Origin: an uncultured Dehalococcoidia bacterium
Lineage (GTDB): Bacteria > Chloroflexota > Dehalococcoidia > Lucifugimonadales > UBA3495
Direction: 5' to 3'
DNA length: 64,000 bases
NCBI GenBank assembly: GCA_958296225.1
Contig: OY282456.1
Location: 1,984,001 to 2,048,000 of the forward strand
In this document: one piece after another, positions 1 to 9,221 of the stretch
Numbering within the stretch: the stretch's first letter is position 1
Layout of the letters: every line of letters starts with the position of its first letter
The notes under the pieces: model-generated
Told to the model about the DNA's origin: nothing
Databases searched by the model: none
Seen by the model: the letters and a program-made list of their open reading frames with translations, nothing else
Position numbers and translations under genes: made by a program

Positions 1-315
1 CTGTTCTATGCGCTGGTTCTCCGGTCGTTATTCACCCCGGCGCGGAAGTTTGTCATACCCGCCCCGAACACGCTGCTCCATTGCCTGGCCGCCGCCGTCG
101 CCGGAGCGATGGTCAGCTATTTAATATTCGGGCTGCTGAATCCCATCGGCCCGTTCGAGGACGACTGGAGTTATTTCTACATCATTGGGCTGGTGTTCAG
201 CCTGGAGCGAATCGCCGCCGGCCGCCGGTATTCCGCCGGCCGTCCGTTGCGCCGGGATTTGGCGGATTGTGATATAAAACCCTTTGCCGAAACCCATCAC
301 CCACGGGGGAAATGA
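1..315 (+). CDS. C-terminal part of a polytopic membrane protein (possibly O-antigen ligase-like)
   Basis: The reading frame is open from base 1 and ends at TGA 313-315, so only the last 104 residues are seen. It has a hydrophobic segment (LLHCLAAAVAGAMVSYLIFG), a short acidic loop (NPIGPFEDDW) and a second hydrophobic segment (YFYIIGLVFSL), then a basic, probably cytoplasmic tail. This hydrophobic/loop/hydrophobic ending resembles the C terminus of O-antigen ligase/polymerase (Wzy_C-type) proteins, but no diagnostic motif is present, so the family is a guess. The next gene starts 3 bases after the stop, suggesting co-transcription. Confidence 0.55.
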   Translation: MFYALVLRSLFTPARKFVIPAPNTLLHCLAAAVAGAMVSYLIFGLLNPIGPFEDDWSYFYIIGLVFSLERIAAGRRYSAGRPLRRDLADCDIKPFAETHHPRGK

Positions 316-318
316 AAT

Positions 319-1674
319 ATGGAACCTAGCGCAATCGTCCGGCAAGTCCAGGACGCCGGCGTACAGCTCATAACCTTCTTCTACTGCGACAACGGCGGAA
401 TCATCCGGGGCAAGGCGACCCACGCCGCGCGCCTGGCCGGCCGGCTCAATTCCGGCATCGGCCTGACCGTGGCGATGCAGGCCATGAGCGATATGGACCG
501 GCTGCAATTAGTAGAAGGTATGGGCCCCGTTGGCGAAGTGCGGCTGATGCCGGCCCCGGACACTTTCACCATCCTGCCCTACGCCCCGCAGCGCGCCCTG
601 ATGCTGGCCGACTTGATGACTACCGCCCGCCAGCCCTGGGCCGCCTGCCCCCGCGACTTTCTAAAGCGGATGCTGGCCCGCGCCGCCGCCCAGGGCCTGA
701 CCATCCAGGCCGCTATGGAACCGGAGTGGTATCTGGCCCGCCCCGCCGGCGACGGGTTCGCCCCCCTCGACGAAACCCTCGACAACCACAGCGTCGGCTA
801 TACCATGGCCCAGGACGTGATTGACGACGTGGTCGCCGCGCTGGAAGCCCAGGGCTTGCGCGTCGAGCAGTATTACCCGGAGCTGGGACACGGCCAGCAG
901 GAATTGAGCATCACCCACGCCGACGCCCTGCGGGCCGCCGACAACCATATCATCTACCGCGAAACCGTGCGCAACGTGGCCTGGCGCCACGGCCTCTACG
1001 CCTCTTTCGCCCCCAAACCCTTTCCCGACCAGGCCGGCAGCGGCAACCACATCCACTTCAGCGCGTGGGATAATGACGGCCGCGTGAACCTCTTTTTTGA
1101 CCCCGACGACGCGCACAACCTCAGCCAACTGGCCTACCACTTCATCGGCGGCATTATGGAGCATATCGCGGGCCTGGTGGCGCTGACCTGTCCCAGTATG
1201 AACAGCTACCGCCGGCTGTCCCCCGGTTCCTGGAGCACCGCCTTTGCCTGCTACGGGCCCGACAACCGGGAAGCCGCCCTGCGGATACCATCCCTGTTCT
1301 GGGGTTCGGAAATGGCGTCCACCAACCTGGAATTCCGGCCCTCGGACTCCAGCGCCAACCCCTACGTCGCCCTGGCCGGCCTGATTGCCGCCGGCCTGGA
1401 CGGGGTCGAGCGCAGCCTGCAGCCCAGCCCCGACCAGCGCATCGCCGTTGACCCGGCCCGGCTGTCCCCCGACGAACTGGCCCGCCGGGGCATCCGTCGC
1501 CTGCCCACGTCCCTGCCGGAGGCCATCCACGCCCTGGAAACCGACGCCACCCTGACCGCGGCCATGGGGCCCGCGCTGGCCAATTCCTACCTGACCATCC
1601 GCCGGGCCGATTGGGAACTGTTCTCCCAGCACGACGCCGCCTACGAAGTGCGCCACCACTTCTACAAATACTAG
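319..1674 (+). CDS. Glutamine synthetase family protein (gamma-glutamyl ligase type)
   Basis: 451 residues, the normal length for short glutamine synthetase-family ligases. An N-terminal beta-grasp region (FFYCDNGGIIRGKA) is followed by the catalytic domain. The metal-binding EPEWYL lies near residue 134. The ATP-binding signature KPFPDQAGSGNHIHFS lies at about 233-248, and NSYRRLSPG follows at about 295. Members ligate ammonia or an amine to glutamate using ATP; many of this subtype are gamma-glutamylpolyamine/amine synthetases rather than true GlnA, and the adenylylation-loop region of GlnA is not evident. ATG 319 sits 3 bases after the upstream stop with a weak purine-rich site (ACGGGGGAAA). 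The exact substrate cannot be told from sequence. Confidence 0.85.
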   Translation: MEPSAIVRQVQDAGVQLITFFYCDNGGIIRGKATHAARLAGRLNSGIGLTVAMQAMSDMDRLQLVEGMGPVGEVRLMPAPDTFTILPYAPQRALMLADLMTTARQPWAACPRDFLKRMLARAAAQGLTIQAAMEPEWYLARPAGDGFAPLDETLDNHSVGYTMAQDVIDDVVAALEAQGLRVEQYYPELGHGQQELSITHADALRAADNHIIYRETVRNVAWRHGLYASFAPKPFPDQAGSGNHIHFSAWDNDGRVNLFFDPDDAHNLSQLAYHFIGGIMEHIAGLVALTCPSMNSYRRLSPGSWSTAFACYGPDNREAALRIPSLFWGSEMASTNLEFRPSDSSANPYVALAGLIAAGLDGVERSLQPSPDQRIAVDPARLSPDELARRGIRRLPTSLPEAIHALETDATLTAAMGPALANSYLTIRRADWELFSQHDAAYEVRHHFYKY

Positions 1675-1721
1675 CCCCCGCCCCCGCGTCCCGCCCGGAC
1701 CGAGCCGGGCAGGACGCGCTA

Positions 1722-4700
1722 TCACGGCAGTACGTAGGCCGCCGCAAAGGCCCCGAACCCGGTCACGCCGGCGGCGCAAACCATCCGGCCCACGGCGTCA
1801 TACTCCGCGCCCGGCGCCGCCTGCCAGCCGCCGCCGGATTCAGCATCACCATACCGCAGCAGCGTCAGCCGGCGTTCCCCGGCCTCCTCCGCCAGCGCCC
1901 GGGCCACCGGCAGGCAGACGGTCAGCCCCGACGCCGGAACGTCAGCCTCCGCCGCGGCGATGCGCACGATGGCCTGCGCCGCCCCGTTCCGCCCCAGCCC
2001 ATAGCCCGCCGCCGTCCGCGGCGCGCCATAGGCCGGCGACACCCGTACCACGCCGTGCGCCGCCAAATCCGCCGGCGCGGTTGCCCTTACGGTTACGCCC
2101 CAGCGCGCTCCCGGCTCCGTGACTACCGTCAGCGACGGGCCGGGCTTCGCGTCCGCCGGGTTGTTTCCCGTGTCCGTAACCGACACTAGCAGGGAACCGT
2201 AGCCGCGGTTGGGGCCGTAGTGCGCCAGCGTCGCGCTTTCGTCGGTATGGTTGCGGTCGTTGGCAATGCTGACTTGCACCTCTTGCCATTCGTTCCAGTC
2301 GGCGGCGGTAAAGCGCAGTTCGGCGGGAGTGGGCCGCACGTCCGGGTTGTCGCTGCGGATTCTGATATTGGCACCGCGGCCGGACGGCGGGCCGGCCAGT
2401 CTAACCCGGTAGGTAGCCTGGTGGCCCTCCGGCAACGCGATGCGCCGGGCGTCAAACCGGATGTTCAGGTTGTAGATGATGGGCGGCCGCTCGGGCTCGG
2501 TTTCCGGCGCGACGGCGGCCGGCTGGCCGGCGATAAAGGGCGAAAACTCCGTTACCGTACCGCAAACCTGGTCGCCCCGCGGCTCCGAACCCGGCACGAC
2601 CCGCCAGCGGCCCGACTGGTAGTGCAGCAGCCGCGTCGAACCGTCGCCCCGGGGCAGGCAAATTTCCAGCCCATCCGCCGGCGCCGCCGGCGTCACGCTG
2701 ATGCCCACCAGCGTAGCCCCGTCCAGGGTGTAGCCGGCAAGCGTGGTCGGGATGCCCTCAAGCACGCTGAACGTAATGGTCAAGTCCTCGGTCAGCCTCT
2801 GCGTCGTGCTGACCTCTACCCCGTCGGGAATGTCGGCCCCGGCATCGCTGGACACCGTAACCGTCTGGGTGTCAATGGTGTATTCCACAGCGGGGGCGCC
2901 GGCCGGCGGCGGCGTGAGGATGGTTCGAGTCGGTACGCTGCTGTCAGCGGGAACCGGCTCCAGGAGCAGCACGGGCAAAAGCGTGACGCCGCTGTCAATG
3001 CCCCGGATGCTGGGGGTGTGCGTCAGCGCGGACGCATTGGCAAAGTCGTCGTCGTCCGTCGTCGTGGTGACCGTTACCGTCTGGGCCACGTTCCAGTTGC
3101 CGGCGGCGCCGGCGGTGAAGTCAAGGGATGCCGATGCCGGGTCCACCCTGACTGCGGAGTTGCCGCTGCTGATGGCGACGGTTACATCAGCCGCCGGCCG
3201 GTTATCCAGTACCACGGTGTAGCTGTCGCCGCTGCTCTCCGCCACGGACAGCATGGCCTCGGACAGGGTAATGCCCGGCGCGGTGGTGTCCTGCACGGTT
3301 ACGGACACCGCGGCCGTTGCCCCGGCGGTATAGCCGCCGGTGGCGCTGGCCGTGTGCGTCAGCGTGTCGGTGGCGTCGGCAAGGTCGGCGTCAGCCACCG
3401 CCGTCACCCTTACCGTCTGCGCCCGGTTCCAGTTTCCAGCGTTAAAGGTCAGGGACGCCGGGGTTGCGGCGGCCTCGTCGTCGGCGCTGGTGATAGCGAC
3501 GGTTACCGCAGCCGATGGCCGGTGGCTCAGCTTGACGGTATAAGTTTCGCCGGCGTCGTCGCCCTCGGTCACAGTGCGGGCGGTTTCCGACAGCATGAGG
3601 CTGCCCGTGTCGTCGTCCGTAACCGTTACGGGCAGGGATTTGCTGATGCCAGCATAGCCGCTGTCCGTGCTGGCCGCCCGGTGGTCAATCCTGGCGGCGT
3701 CGTCCGCCAGGTCGTTGTCCGCCGCCGCTTTCACGTTTATCGTCTGCACATCATCCCAGGTGGTAGTGCTGAAAGTCAGCGTTTCGCTGGCGGTGAACGC
3801 CGTGGCCGTGTCGGGGCCGTCAATGGTCAAGTCGCCGGACGCGGTTACGGTCACGGTTACGTCAGCCGTAGGCGCGGTAACCAGCCGCACCGTGTAACTC
3901 ACCGCGCTGCTGCTTTCCTCGCCCACGGTCAGCGCCGGTTCGGACAGCAGGATGTTGGGCCGGTCGTTGTCCGTAACGGCAACGGTCAGGTCTTTGCTGA
4001 CGCCGGCAAAGCCGCTGACCGCGCCGGCGGCGGCGTGGCGCAGCGTGACGCTTTCGTTGACGCTGCCGGCGTCATCCGGCGCCCTGATGGTCACCGTCTT
4101 CGCCGCATAGTTCGTAGTCGTAAAGGTCAGCGTTCGGCTGCTGCTGAAATCCATGGGGTTGAAAGTGCTGCCGCCGTCGTGGATTTCCACGGCGGCGTTG
4201 CCGCTGGTGACGGTTACGGTTACGTCGGCCCTCGGCGCGCTGCTCAGCCCCACGTCATAAGCGACGTTGCCGCCCTCCTCGCTTACCGACAGCGTGGTTA
4301 TGGCCGCGCCGTTGCGGGTCAGGGCGATGCTCCCCCTGTCGTCGTCCGTAATCGTTACGGTCAGGGATGCCTTCACGCGCTCAAAGCTGCTCCCCAGGCC
4401 GCCGCCGGCGTGGGTCAAAGTCGCTGTGTCGTCCCGCAGGTCGGCATCGTGCGCCGCCCGGACCCTTACCGTCTGCGGCACGTTCCAGTTCCCCACCGTG
4501 AAACTCAGCGTTTCGCTGGCCGTGAACCCGGCGCCAGCGTCGGGGCCGTCAATGGTAACTCCGTCGTCCGCGTCGCCGCTGATGGCAACGGTTACGGCCG
4601 CATCCGGCCGGTAGCTCAACGCCACGGTGTAGCTGGCGACGGCCCCCTCGCCCACGGTCAGCGCCGTGGGCGCGAAATTGAAAGTCCCCCGCCCCTGCCT

Positions 4701-7439
4701 TACCGTGTCCAGCCCGTCGTATTTCAGCGCCGGATACTGCGCGTTGCTGCCAAAGTCCCAGGGGTCGTCGCCGCCGGTTTCGCCGTCCAAGTCCACGTCC
4801 CAGGCGGAGTAGATGCCGGTGGCTCCGTAGGCCGTGGGCGATTGCAGCGCGGTGGTGATTTGGCCCGCGCCGGCGCCGGTGCCCGTGATGCCGCTGGTAG
4901 TGGTGTCCCAATAGCTGTTGCCCACCGTGGCCCCGCTGGCCAGGCTCCCGGCCAGCCCGCCCACGTTGTCCGCGCTGGACGTAACCGTACCCGTCGCATA
5001 AGATGCCGTTATGGTGCTGTTTGTGGTAACCACGCCGACCAGACCGCCGACGTGAGAGGCGGAGCCCGTGCCGCCGGACACCGCGCCGGTGGCATAGCTG
5101 GCCGTAATCGTGCCGTTGTTCAGCCATCCGGCCAGGCTGCCGAGTCTAACCTGCGTGGCCGCCGTCGCGGCGGTTACCGTCACCCCGGAATAGCTGGCCG
5201 GCACGCCGCCATCAACAAATCCTATCAGCCCGCCGACGGTTTTGCTATTGGTGTCAGCATCGGTGGCTGCCACGCTGCCGGTGGCCCAGCTGGAAGTTAC
5301 CGTTCCGCCCGAGTCCAGTTGGCCGGCCAGCACGCCGGCGAAGAGCGGACTGGCGGTCGCGGTGACGCTGGCATTGGGCAGGCCCACGCCGGAGATGGCG
5401 CCGCTGACCCGGCTGAACAGCCCCACTCTTTGCCCGCCGGCGTTGATTGTCAGGTTGGCAATGCGATGGTTGTTGCCCTTAAAGGTGGCCGTGTAAGTCC
5501 CAATAGGCGCCCAGTTGGGGTAGGCGTCGTTGCTGTCCACGTCATAATCCCCGTCGGTGTCAAAGTCCAGCGCCACCGCGCTGTCGGAGTTCGCCCCCAG
5601 TTCGTAGCCCGTGCAAGTGCGCGCCGGAGTCGTCGCGCCCACCAGCTGGCAGCCCATGCCGTCGGCGGGAATGGGATAGACGGCGGCGTAGTGGCCGCTG
5701 TTGGCGGCGTCGTCCACCGCCCCGTCGCCGTCCAAGTCGTAGCGCACGGCGTTGAGCTGGGCCAGACGGGTAATCTCAATCAGCCCGTCGTCGTCGCAGT
5801 CATAGTCAATCCTTTGGGCATTGGCCTGCTCGGCCGCATCGTGGCCGCCGCTTTTCAGCACGGGATAGCGGCCGGCCCTAAAGCTCCACACATCGTCGCT
5901 GTTGCCGTCCTCGTCCACGTCCAGGTCGTCCCAGGCAACGTAAATGCCGGCGTAGCCGGTGGGGGTGATGAGCTCGGCCGTGGTTTTGCCCCGGCCATAG
6001 GTCCGGGGGGCGGTGCTGTCGGTGTGGCGGGTGTGCTCGCAGGAGGTTTCCAGGTCCCAGTAGCTGTTGCGGACGCTGGAAGGGGCATGGGGACTTTGCG
6101 AATTAATGTCGCTATCGCCCGCCAGCCCGCCCACCACATCGCTGGTCGCCGTCACCGGGCCGGTGGCGTAGCTGTTGTAGATGATGCCTTGGCTGTTCTT
6201 CCCGACCAGCCCGCCGACCCGGGCGCTTCCGGTAACGGCGGCGTGGGAGTAGCTGGCCCGTATGCTGCCGTCGTTTTGCCCCGCCAGGCCGCCCACCTGG
6301 TCGATGCCGCTGACGCTGCCGGTGACGTAGCTGGCGGATATTTCGCCGTAAGTCGTGAATCCTGTTGTGGTGAGGCGGGCGGTCTGGTCGCTGTTCAAAT
6401 TGCCGGCCAGGCCGCCGGTATAATTAGTCGTCGTCCCTCCTTTGACATAGACATTAACCAGGCCCACGTTGCGAATCCGGGCCTCAGCGTTGGGATGTCC
6501 TACATACCCGAACAGGCCCACGGCGCTGGAGATGCTGCGGCCGCCGTTCACGAACAGGTTGGAGATGGTGTGCCCATTGCCGTCAAAGGTGGTAACGAAG
6601 TCAGTCGAGCCGATTTCAAAGTCGGCGATGGGCGTCCAGCCGGCGCCGCCGTTGTAGTAAGCGTCGCCGCTGTCGCCGGTAACGGTGCCGTCGGCGGCCA
6701 GCGTGTAGGTGGCGCCGTCGCCGTCGGTGTCAAAATCCAGGTCGGCGCGCAGCTCGTAGCCGGAGCAGGTCGGGGTAGCCGTCATCGGCCCGGCGCCGTC
6801 CGGGTCAACCGGCTTGCAGCCCAGCCCGGCCACCGCATAGCGAAAGGCCCGGTCGTAAGCGGCCGTATGACCGGTGTAGCCAACCAACGCGGACGCAACG
6901 CCGTTGCCGTCCAGGTCATAGCGGATGGCGTCCAGCTGGGCCAGATTGCGAACGTCAATCAGCCCGTCATCGTCGTCGTCATAGTCAATGTCGGTAGCGC
7001 TGCGGGTCACGGTAACGGTATAGGAATTATCGGCCAGGCCGCTGCCGGAGGGCGGCACAACCGTAATGGTAAAAAGGTTGCTGCCAACATTGACGGTTTG
7101 GGCGCCGGTATTGCTGGACGAGCTAAGGGTGTCGGTGCCCGACCGGGAGCGAGTGGCCTCGATTCTGACGGTTGACACCGAGTTAGGCACGGTAACGGTG
7201 TAGGCGTTGGTTCCGGGGCTGAAAGCCGGCGCGAGGTCAAAATAGCGGTACACGGCGGCGCTGGCGCTATAGGCGGCGGCGTTGTCGCGAACTGCAATAG
7301 AGGCCAGGGTATTGGCGGGGGTGCTTTGCGCCGCCGCCGGAGTCGCGCCGCCGGCCCCAAACGCGCCCAGCAGCGCGGCAACGGCCAGCAGCAAAAACCC
7401 GGCGGCCAGGGCCAAGCCGGCCCGGCGGCGGGGCATCAT
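1722..7439 (-). CDS. Very large secreted repeat protein: cadherin-like, GLUG and Calx-beta-like modules
   Basis: About 1,905 residues. ATG 7439 (or 7436) is preferred to the longer frame from 7541 because it follows GGGGCGGGGCAG and begins an export signal: MPRRR, hydrophobic GLALAAGFLLLAVAALLG, then a PAAAQS cleavage region. Order: a cadherin-like beta-sandwich (LAPAFSPGTNAYTVTVPNS); two blocks opened by acidic DYDDDDDGLIDV / DYDCDDDGLIEI motifs likely to bind calcium, each followed by GLUG repeats (VGGLAGQNDGSI, VGGLVGKNSQG); then about six Calx-beta/cadherin-like modules with SYTVALSYRPDAAVTVAIS-type strands and W-N-PQTVRV turns; then a C-terminal region without a recognised anchor. Probably an extracellular adhesion or surface-layer protein. 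It is alone on its strand. The antisense strand is open for about 1,650 codons, a composition artefact. Confidence 0.85.
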   Translation of the reverse strand: MMPRRRAGLALAAGFLLLAVAALLGAFGAGGATPAAAQSTPANTLASIAVRDNAAAYSASAAVYRYFDLAPAFSPGTNAYTVTVPNSVSTVRIEATRSRSGTDTLSSSSNTGAQTVNVGSNLFTITVVPPSGSGLADNSYTVTVTRSATDIDYDDDDDGLIDVRNLAQLDAIRYDLDGNGVASALVGYTGHTAAYDRAFRYAVAGLGCKPVDPDGAGPMTATPTCSGYELRADLDFDTDGDGATYTLAADGTVTGDSGDAYYNGGAGWTPIADFEIGSTDFVTTFDGNGHTISNLFVNGGRSISSAVGLFGYVGHPNAEARIRNVGLVNVYVKGGTTTNYTGGLAGNLNSDQTARLTTTGFTTYGEISASYVTGSVSGIDQVGGLAGQNDGSIRASYSHAAVTGSARVGGLVGKNSQGIIYNSYATGPVTATSDVVGGLAGDSDINSQSPHAPSSVRNSYWDLETSCEHTRHTDSTAPRTYGRGKTTAELITPTGYAGIYVAWDDLDVDEDGNSDDVWSFRAGRYPVLKSGGHDAAEQANAQRIDYDCDDDGLIEITRLAQLNAVRYDLDGDGAVDDAANSGHYAAVYPIPADGMGCQLVGATTPARTCTGYELGANSDSAVALDFDTDGDYDVDSNDAYPNWAPIGTYTATFKGNNHRIANLTINAGGQRVGLFSRVSGAISGVGLPNASVTATASPLFAGVLAGQLDSGGTVTSSWATGSVAATDADTNSKTVGGLIGFVDGGVPASYSGVTVTAATAATQVRLGSLAGWLNNGTITASYATGAVSGGTGSASHVGGLVGVVTTNSTITASYATGTVTSSADNVGGLAGSLASGATVGNSYWDTTTSGITGTGAGAGQITTALQSPTAYGATGIYSAWDVDLDGETGGDDPWDFGSNAQYPALKYDGLDTVRQGRGTFNFAPTALTVGEGAVASYTVALSYRPDAAVTVAISGDADDGVTIDGPDAGAGFTASETLSFTVGNWNVPQTVRVRAAHDADLRDDTATLTHAGGGLGSSFERVKASLTVTITDDDRGSIALTRNGAAITTLSVSEEGGNVAYDVGLSSAPRADVTVTVTSGNAAVEIHDGGSTFNPMDFSSSRTLTFTTTNYAAKTVTIRAPDDAGSVNESVTLRHAAAGAVSGFAGVSKDLTVAVTDNDRPNILLSEPALTVGEESSSAVSYTVRLVTAPTADVTVTVTASGDLTIDGPDTATAFTASETLTFSTTTWDDVQTINVKAAADNDLADDAARIDHRAASTDSGYAGISKSLPVTVTDDDTGSLMLSETARTVTEGDDAGETYTVKLSHRPSAAVTVAITSADDEAAATPASLTFNAGNWNRAQTVRVTAVADADLADATDTLTHTASATGGYTAGATAAVSVTVQDTTAPGITLSEAMLSVAESSGDSYTVVLDNRPAADVTVAISSGNSAVRVDPASASLDFTAGAAGNWNVAQTVTVTTTTDDDDFANASALTHTPSIRGIDSGVTLLPVLLLEPVPADSSVPTRTILTPPPAGAPAVEYTIDTQTVTVSSDAGADIPDGVEVSTTQRLTEDLTITFSVLEGIPTTLAGYTLDGATLVGISVTPAAPADGLEICLPRGDGSTRLLHYQSGRWRVVPGSEPRGDQVCGTVTEFSPFIAGQPAAVAPETEPERPPIIYNLNIRFDARRIALPEGHQATYRVRLAGPPSGRGANIRIRSDNPDVRPTPAELRFTAADWNEWQEVQVSIANDRNHTDESATLAHYGPNRGYGSLLVSVTDTGNNPADAKPGPSLTVVTEPGARWGVTVRATAPADLAAHGVVRVSPAYGAPRTAAGYGLGRNGAAQAIVRIAAAEADVPASGLTVCLPVARALAEEAGERRLTLLRYGDAESGGGWQAAPGAEYDAVGRMVCAAGVTGFGAFAAAYVLP

Positions 7440-7570
7440 TCTGCCCCGCCCCGAACACCAGTGCGATTTATGCCGAAGTGCCCCCAAATAGCCGGCATCA
7501 GCAAATCCTCCCCGCCGCAGCAGACATAGCGCAGTATCCAATTGTCAAACAACATCGCATCACAGCCGCG

Positions 7571-7579
7571 ATTGTAGCA
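7571..7579 (-). promoter_or_regulatory. Probable extended -10 promoter for the large secreted protein
   Basis: On the minus strand the sequence reads TGTGCTACAATCG, a TGn-extended -10 (TACAAT). This implies transcription from about 7564 and a leader of about 125 bases before the ATG. Near-identical GTGCTATAAT boxes occur at 28663 and 57908, which supports a shared promoter style. No convincing -35 is visible. Confidence 0.45.
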
Positions 7580-8220
7580 CAAAGCCGGGGGGCGGGGGGC
7601 CCAGCGCCTTTGCCAAGCAATTAAAGCCCTCTCCCCTCGCCGGAGAGGGCAGGGAACTGCCCCTTGCATTTGCCCGAACACCCGTGCTATCATAGCCGCG
7701 TCAGGCGAAAAAGCAATACCCCGACCGGGTTTCAGGTAATCACGGCCACTTTCAGCATCCAAGTCGCTACCGGCTCGTTGAGACTGTCGCCGATCTCATT
7801 AACCGGCGTAGTCGCTCCGGCCACGGCGTTAGCCACAGCGCCCCATGCTTCGGGCATGGAAAATACCGAGCAAAAAACCCCAGCGCAAAACCTCCGGCCG
7901 TAGGGCTGATAATCCCTGAAACCCGGTCCACCGCAAACCTTTCGCCCGACATCGCACCCATCGCCTGACCTCGCCCCCCAATTCCCCAACGCGCCAAGCC
8001 AAAGGAGCCGCCATTCCCAATATAACGAACCCGCTCGCGCCCGAATCCGTAAAGCGCAATCCAAAAATCCTGTCCATCCTGTCCATCCCTGTCAGTTCGT
8101 AACCCCCGGCCTCAACTTTGCGCCCGGCGCAGTGCGTCGCGCCCTGTCGGTGATAAACTGCTGTCAGTTCGTAACCCCCGCCCTCAACTTTGCGCCGGCC
8201 CTGGATTCCTGCCCCCCGTG
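7580..8220. other. Repeat-rich intergenic region without a convincing gene
   Basis: About 640 bases between divergent genes. The open frames here (for example 7732-8064 and 7829-8086 on the minus strand) have no ribosome site or recognisable domain and overlap one another in different frames. The region instead holds: a CCCTCTCCCC..GGAGAGGG palindrome at about 7629-7652; a dispersed segment at 7864-7910 also found near 39,620; a GGATGGACAGGATGGACAGG tract (minus strand, about 8066-8090) shared with the MITE-like copies at 15,030 and 19,600; and a direct repeat at 8089 and 8161. Confidence 0.6.
8089..8196. repeat. Direct repeat, two copies of about 36 bases
   Basis: CTGTCAGTTCGTAACCCCC, then one or two variant bases, then CTCAACTTTGCGCC, occurs at 8089-8124 and again at 8161-8196, 72 bases apart. 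The copies lie directly upstream of the promoter of the methyltransferase gene. Function unknown; they could be remnants of a mobile repeat or paired binding sites. Confidence 0.6.
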
Positions 8221-8249
8221 TTGACGGGTTTTGCGGCCCAACCTATACT
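8221..8249 (+). promoter_or_regulatory. Sigma-70-type promoter for the methyltransferase gene
   Basis: TTGACG at 8221-8226, a 17-base spacer and TATACT at 8244-8249. The predicted start is near 8256, about 39 bases before the ATG at 8295. The same TTGACG-N17-TATACT arrangement precedes the 23S rRNA gene, which supports both calls. Confidence 0.65.
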
Positions 8250-8294
8250 CGCCGCAATCCCTGTCCGCACCGCTAACCGCGTGTTTCTACTACT

Positions 8295-9119
8295 ATGACC
8301 CAAGCAGCACCCCACCAGCGCGATTTGGCCGGCGAGTCCTGGGACCCGGGCCAATACCTGAAATTCGCCGACCACCGGCTGCGCCCGGCTCTGGACCTGA
8401 TGGGCCGCATCCCTCTGGAACGGCCGCCGGCCATCTACGACCTGGGCTGCGGCAGCGGCAACGTAACCCGCATCCTGGCCGACCGCTGGCCCGCCGCCGA
8501 CGTTGCCGGCGTGGACAACTCGCCGGAAATGCTGGCCCAGGCCGCCGCCGCGCCCTCCCGCATCCGCTGGCAGGAGGGCGACCTTGCCGGCTGGCGGCCC
8601 GACCGCGCGCCGTCAATCCTCTATTCCAACGCCGTCATCCAGTGGCTGCCCGACCATCACCAACTCATCCCCCGCCTGTGGGCGATGCTGCCTCCGGGCG
8701 GCTGCCTCGCCGTGCAGGCCCCGCTCAGCTGGGATCTGGCATCCCACCGCATAATGCGCGCCACCCTGCGCCACGGCGGCCCGGACGGCCAGGCCATCGG
8801 CAGCCCCGAACTGCGCGCCGCCGTGGCCAACCGCTGGGTGCAAGACCCCGATTTCTACTACGACCTGCTGGCCCCGGCCGCGGCCCACCTGGACGTGTGG
8901 ACTACCGAGTACCAGCACGCCCTCACCGGCGATAACCCCGTGCTGGAATGGGTAACGGGCACCGGACTGCGCCCCATCCTCAACGCCCTGGACGACGCCG
9001 ACCGGGCCCTGTACCTGGCCGAATACCGGCGCCGGCTCAACGAGCAATACCCCAAACGGCCCGACGGCGTTACCCTCTACCCCTTCCGACGGCTGTTTTT
9101 CGTGGCCATACGCCAATAA
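8295..9119 (+). CDS. tam: SAM-dependent methyltransferase, trans-aconitate 2-methyltransferase-like
   Basis: 274 residues, close to the usual 250-275 for Tam. The N terminus WDPGQYLKFADHRLRPALDL matches the family's opening. Motif I is DLGCGSGN at about 49-56; the acidic residue of motif II is in GVDNSPEML; NAVIQWLPDH is the characteristic post-motif segment. Tam uses S-adenosylmethionine to methylate trans-aconitate, detoxifying an aconitase inhibitor; the protein should be cytosolic. It appears to have its own promoter at 8221 and no cotranscribed neighbour. A related small-molecule methyltransferase of the same fold is the main alternative. Confidence 0.8.
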   Translation: MTQAAPHQRDLAGESWDPGQYLKFADHRLRPALDLMGRIPLERPPAIYDLGCGSGNVTRILADRWPAADVAGVDNSPEMLAQAAAAPSRIRWQEGDLAGWRPDRAPSILYSNAVIQWLPDHHQLIPRLWAMLPPGGCLAVQAPLSWDLASHRIMRATLRHGGPDGQAIGSPELRAAVANRWVQDPDFYYDLLAPAAAHLDVWTTEYQHALTGDNPVLEWVTGTGLRPILNALDDADRALYLAEYRRRLNEQYPKRPDGVTLYPFRRLFFVAIRQ

Positions 9120-9221
9120 TTCATCTACCGGGCGCTGCCGGATGCGCCGGGATTATTCAGCAGTTTATCCCGCGTATCCCGTAGCGCCCGGCGCCAATTA
9201 CTCACACAAGAGAGGTGCATT

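Noticed and set aside
2220..7175. 1,651-codon open frame antisense to the secreted repeat protein
   Set aside because: It has no ribosome site or domain; the opposite strand has a signal peptide and clear repeats. Low stop frequency comes from G+C-rich repeat codons.
7732..8086. Overlapping minus-strand frames near the 7.6-8.2 kb spacer
   Set aside because: Three overlapping frames without ribosome sites, covering dispersed repeats.
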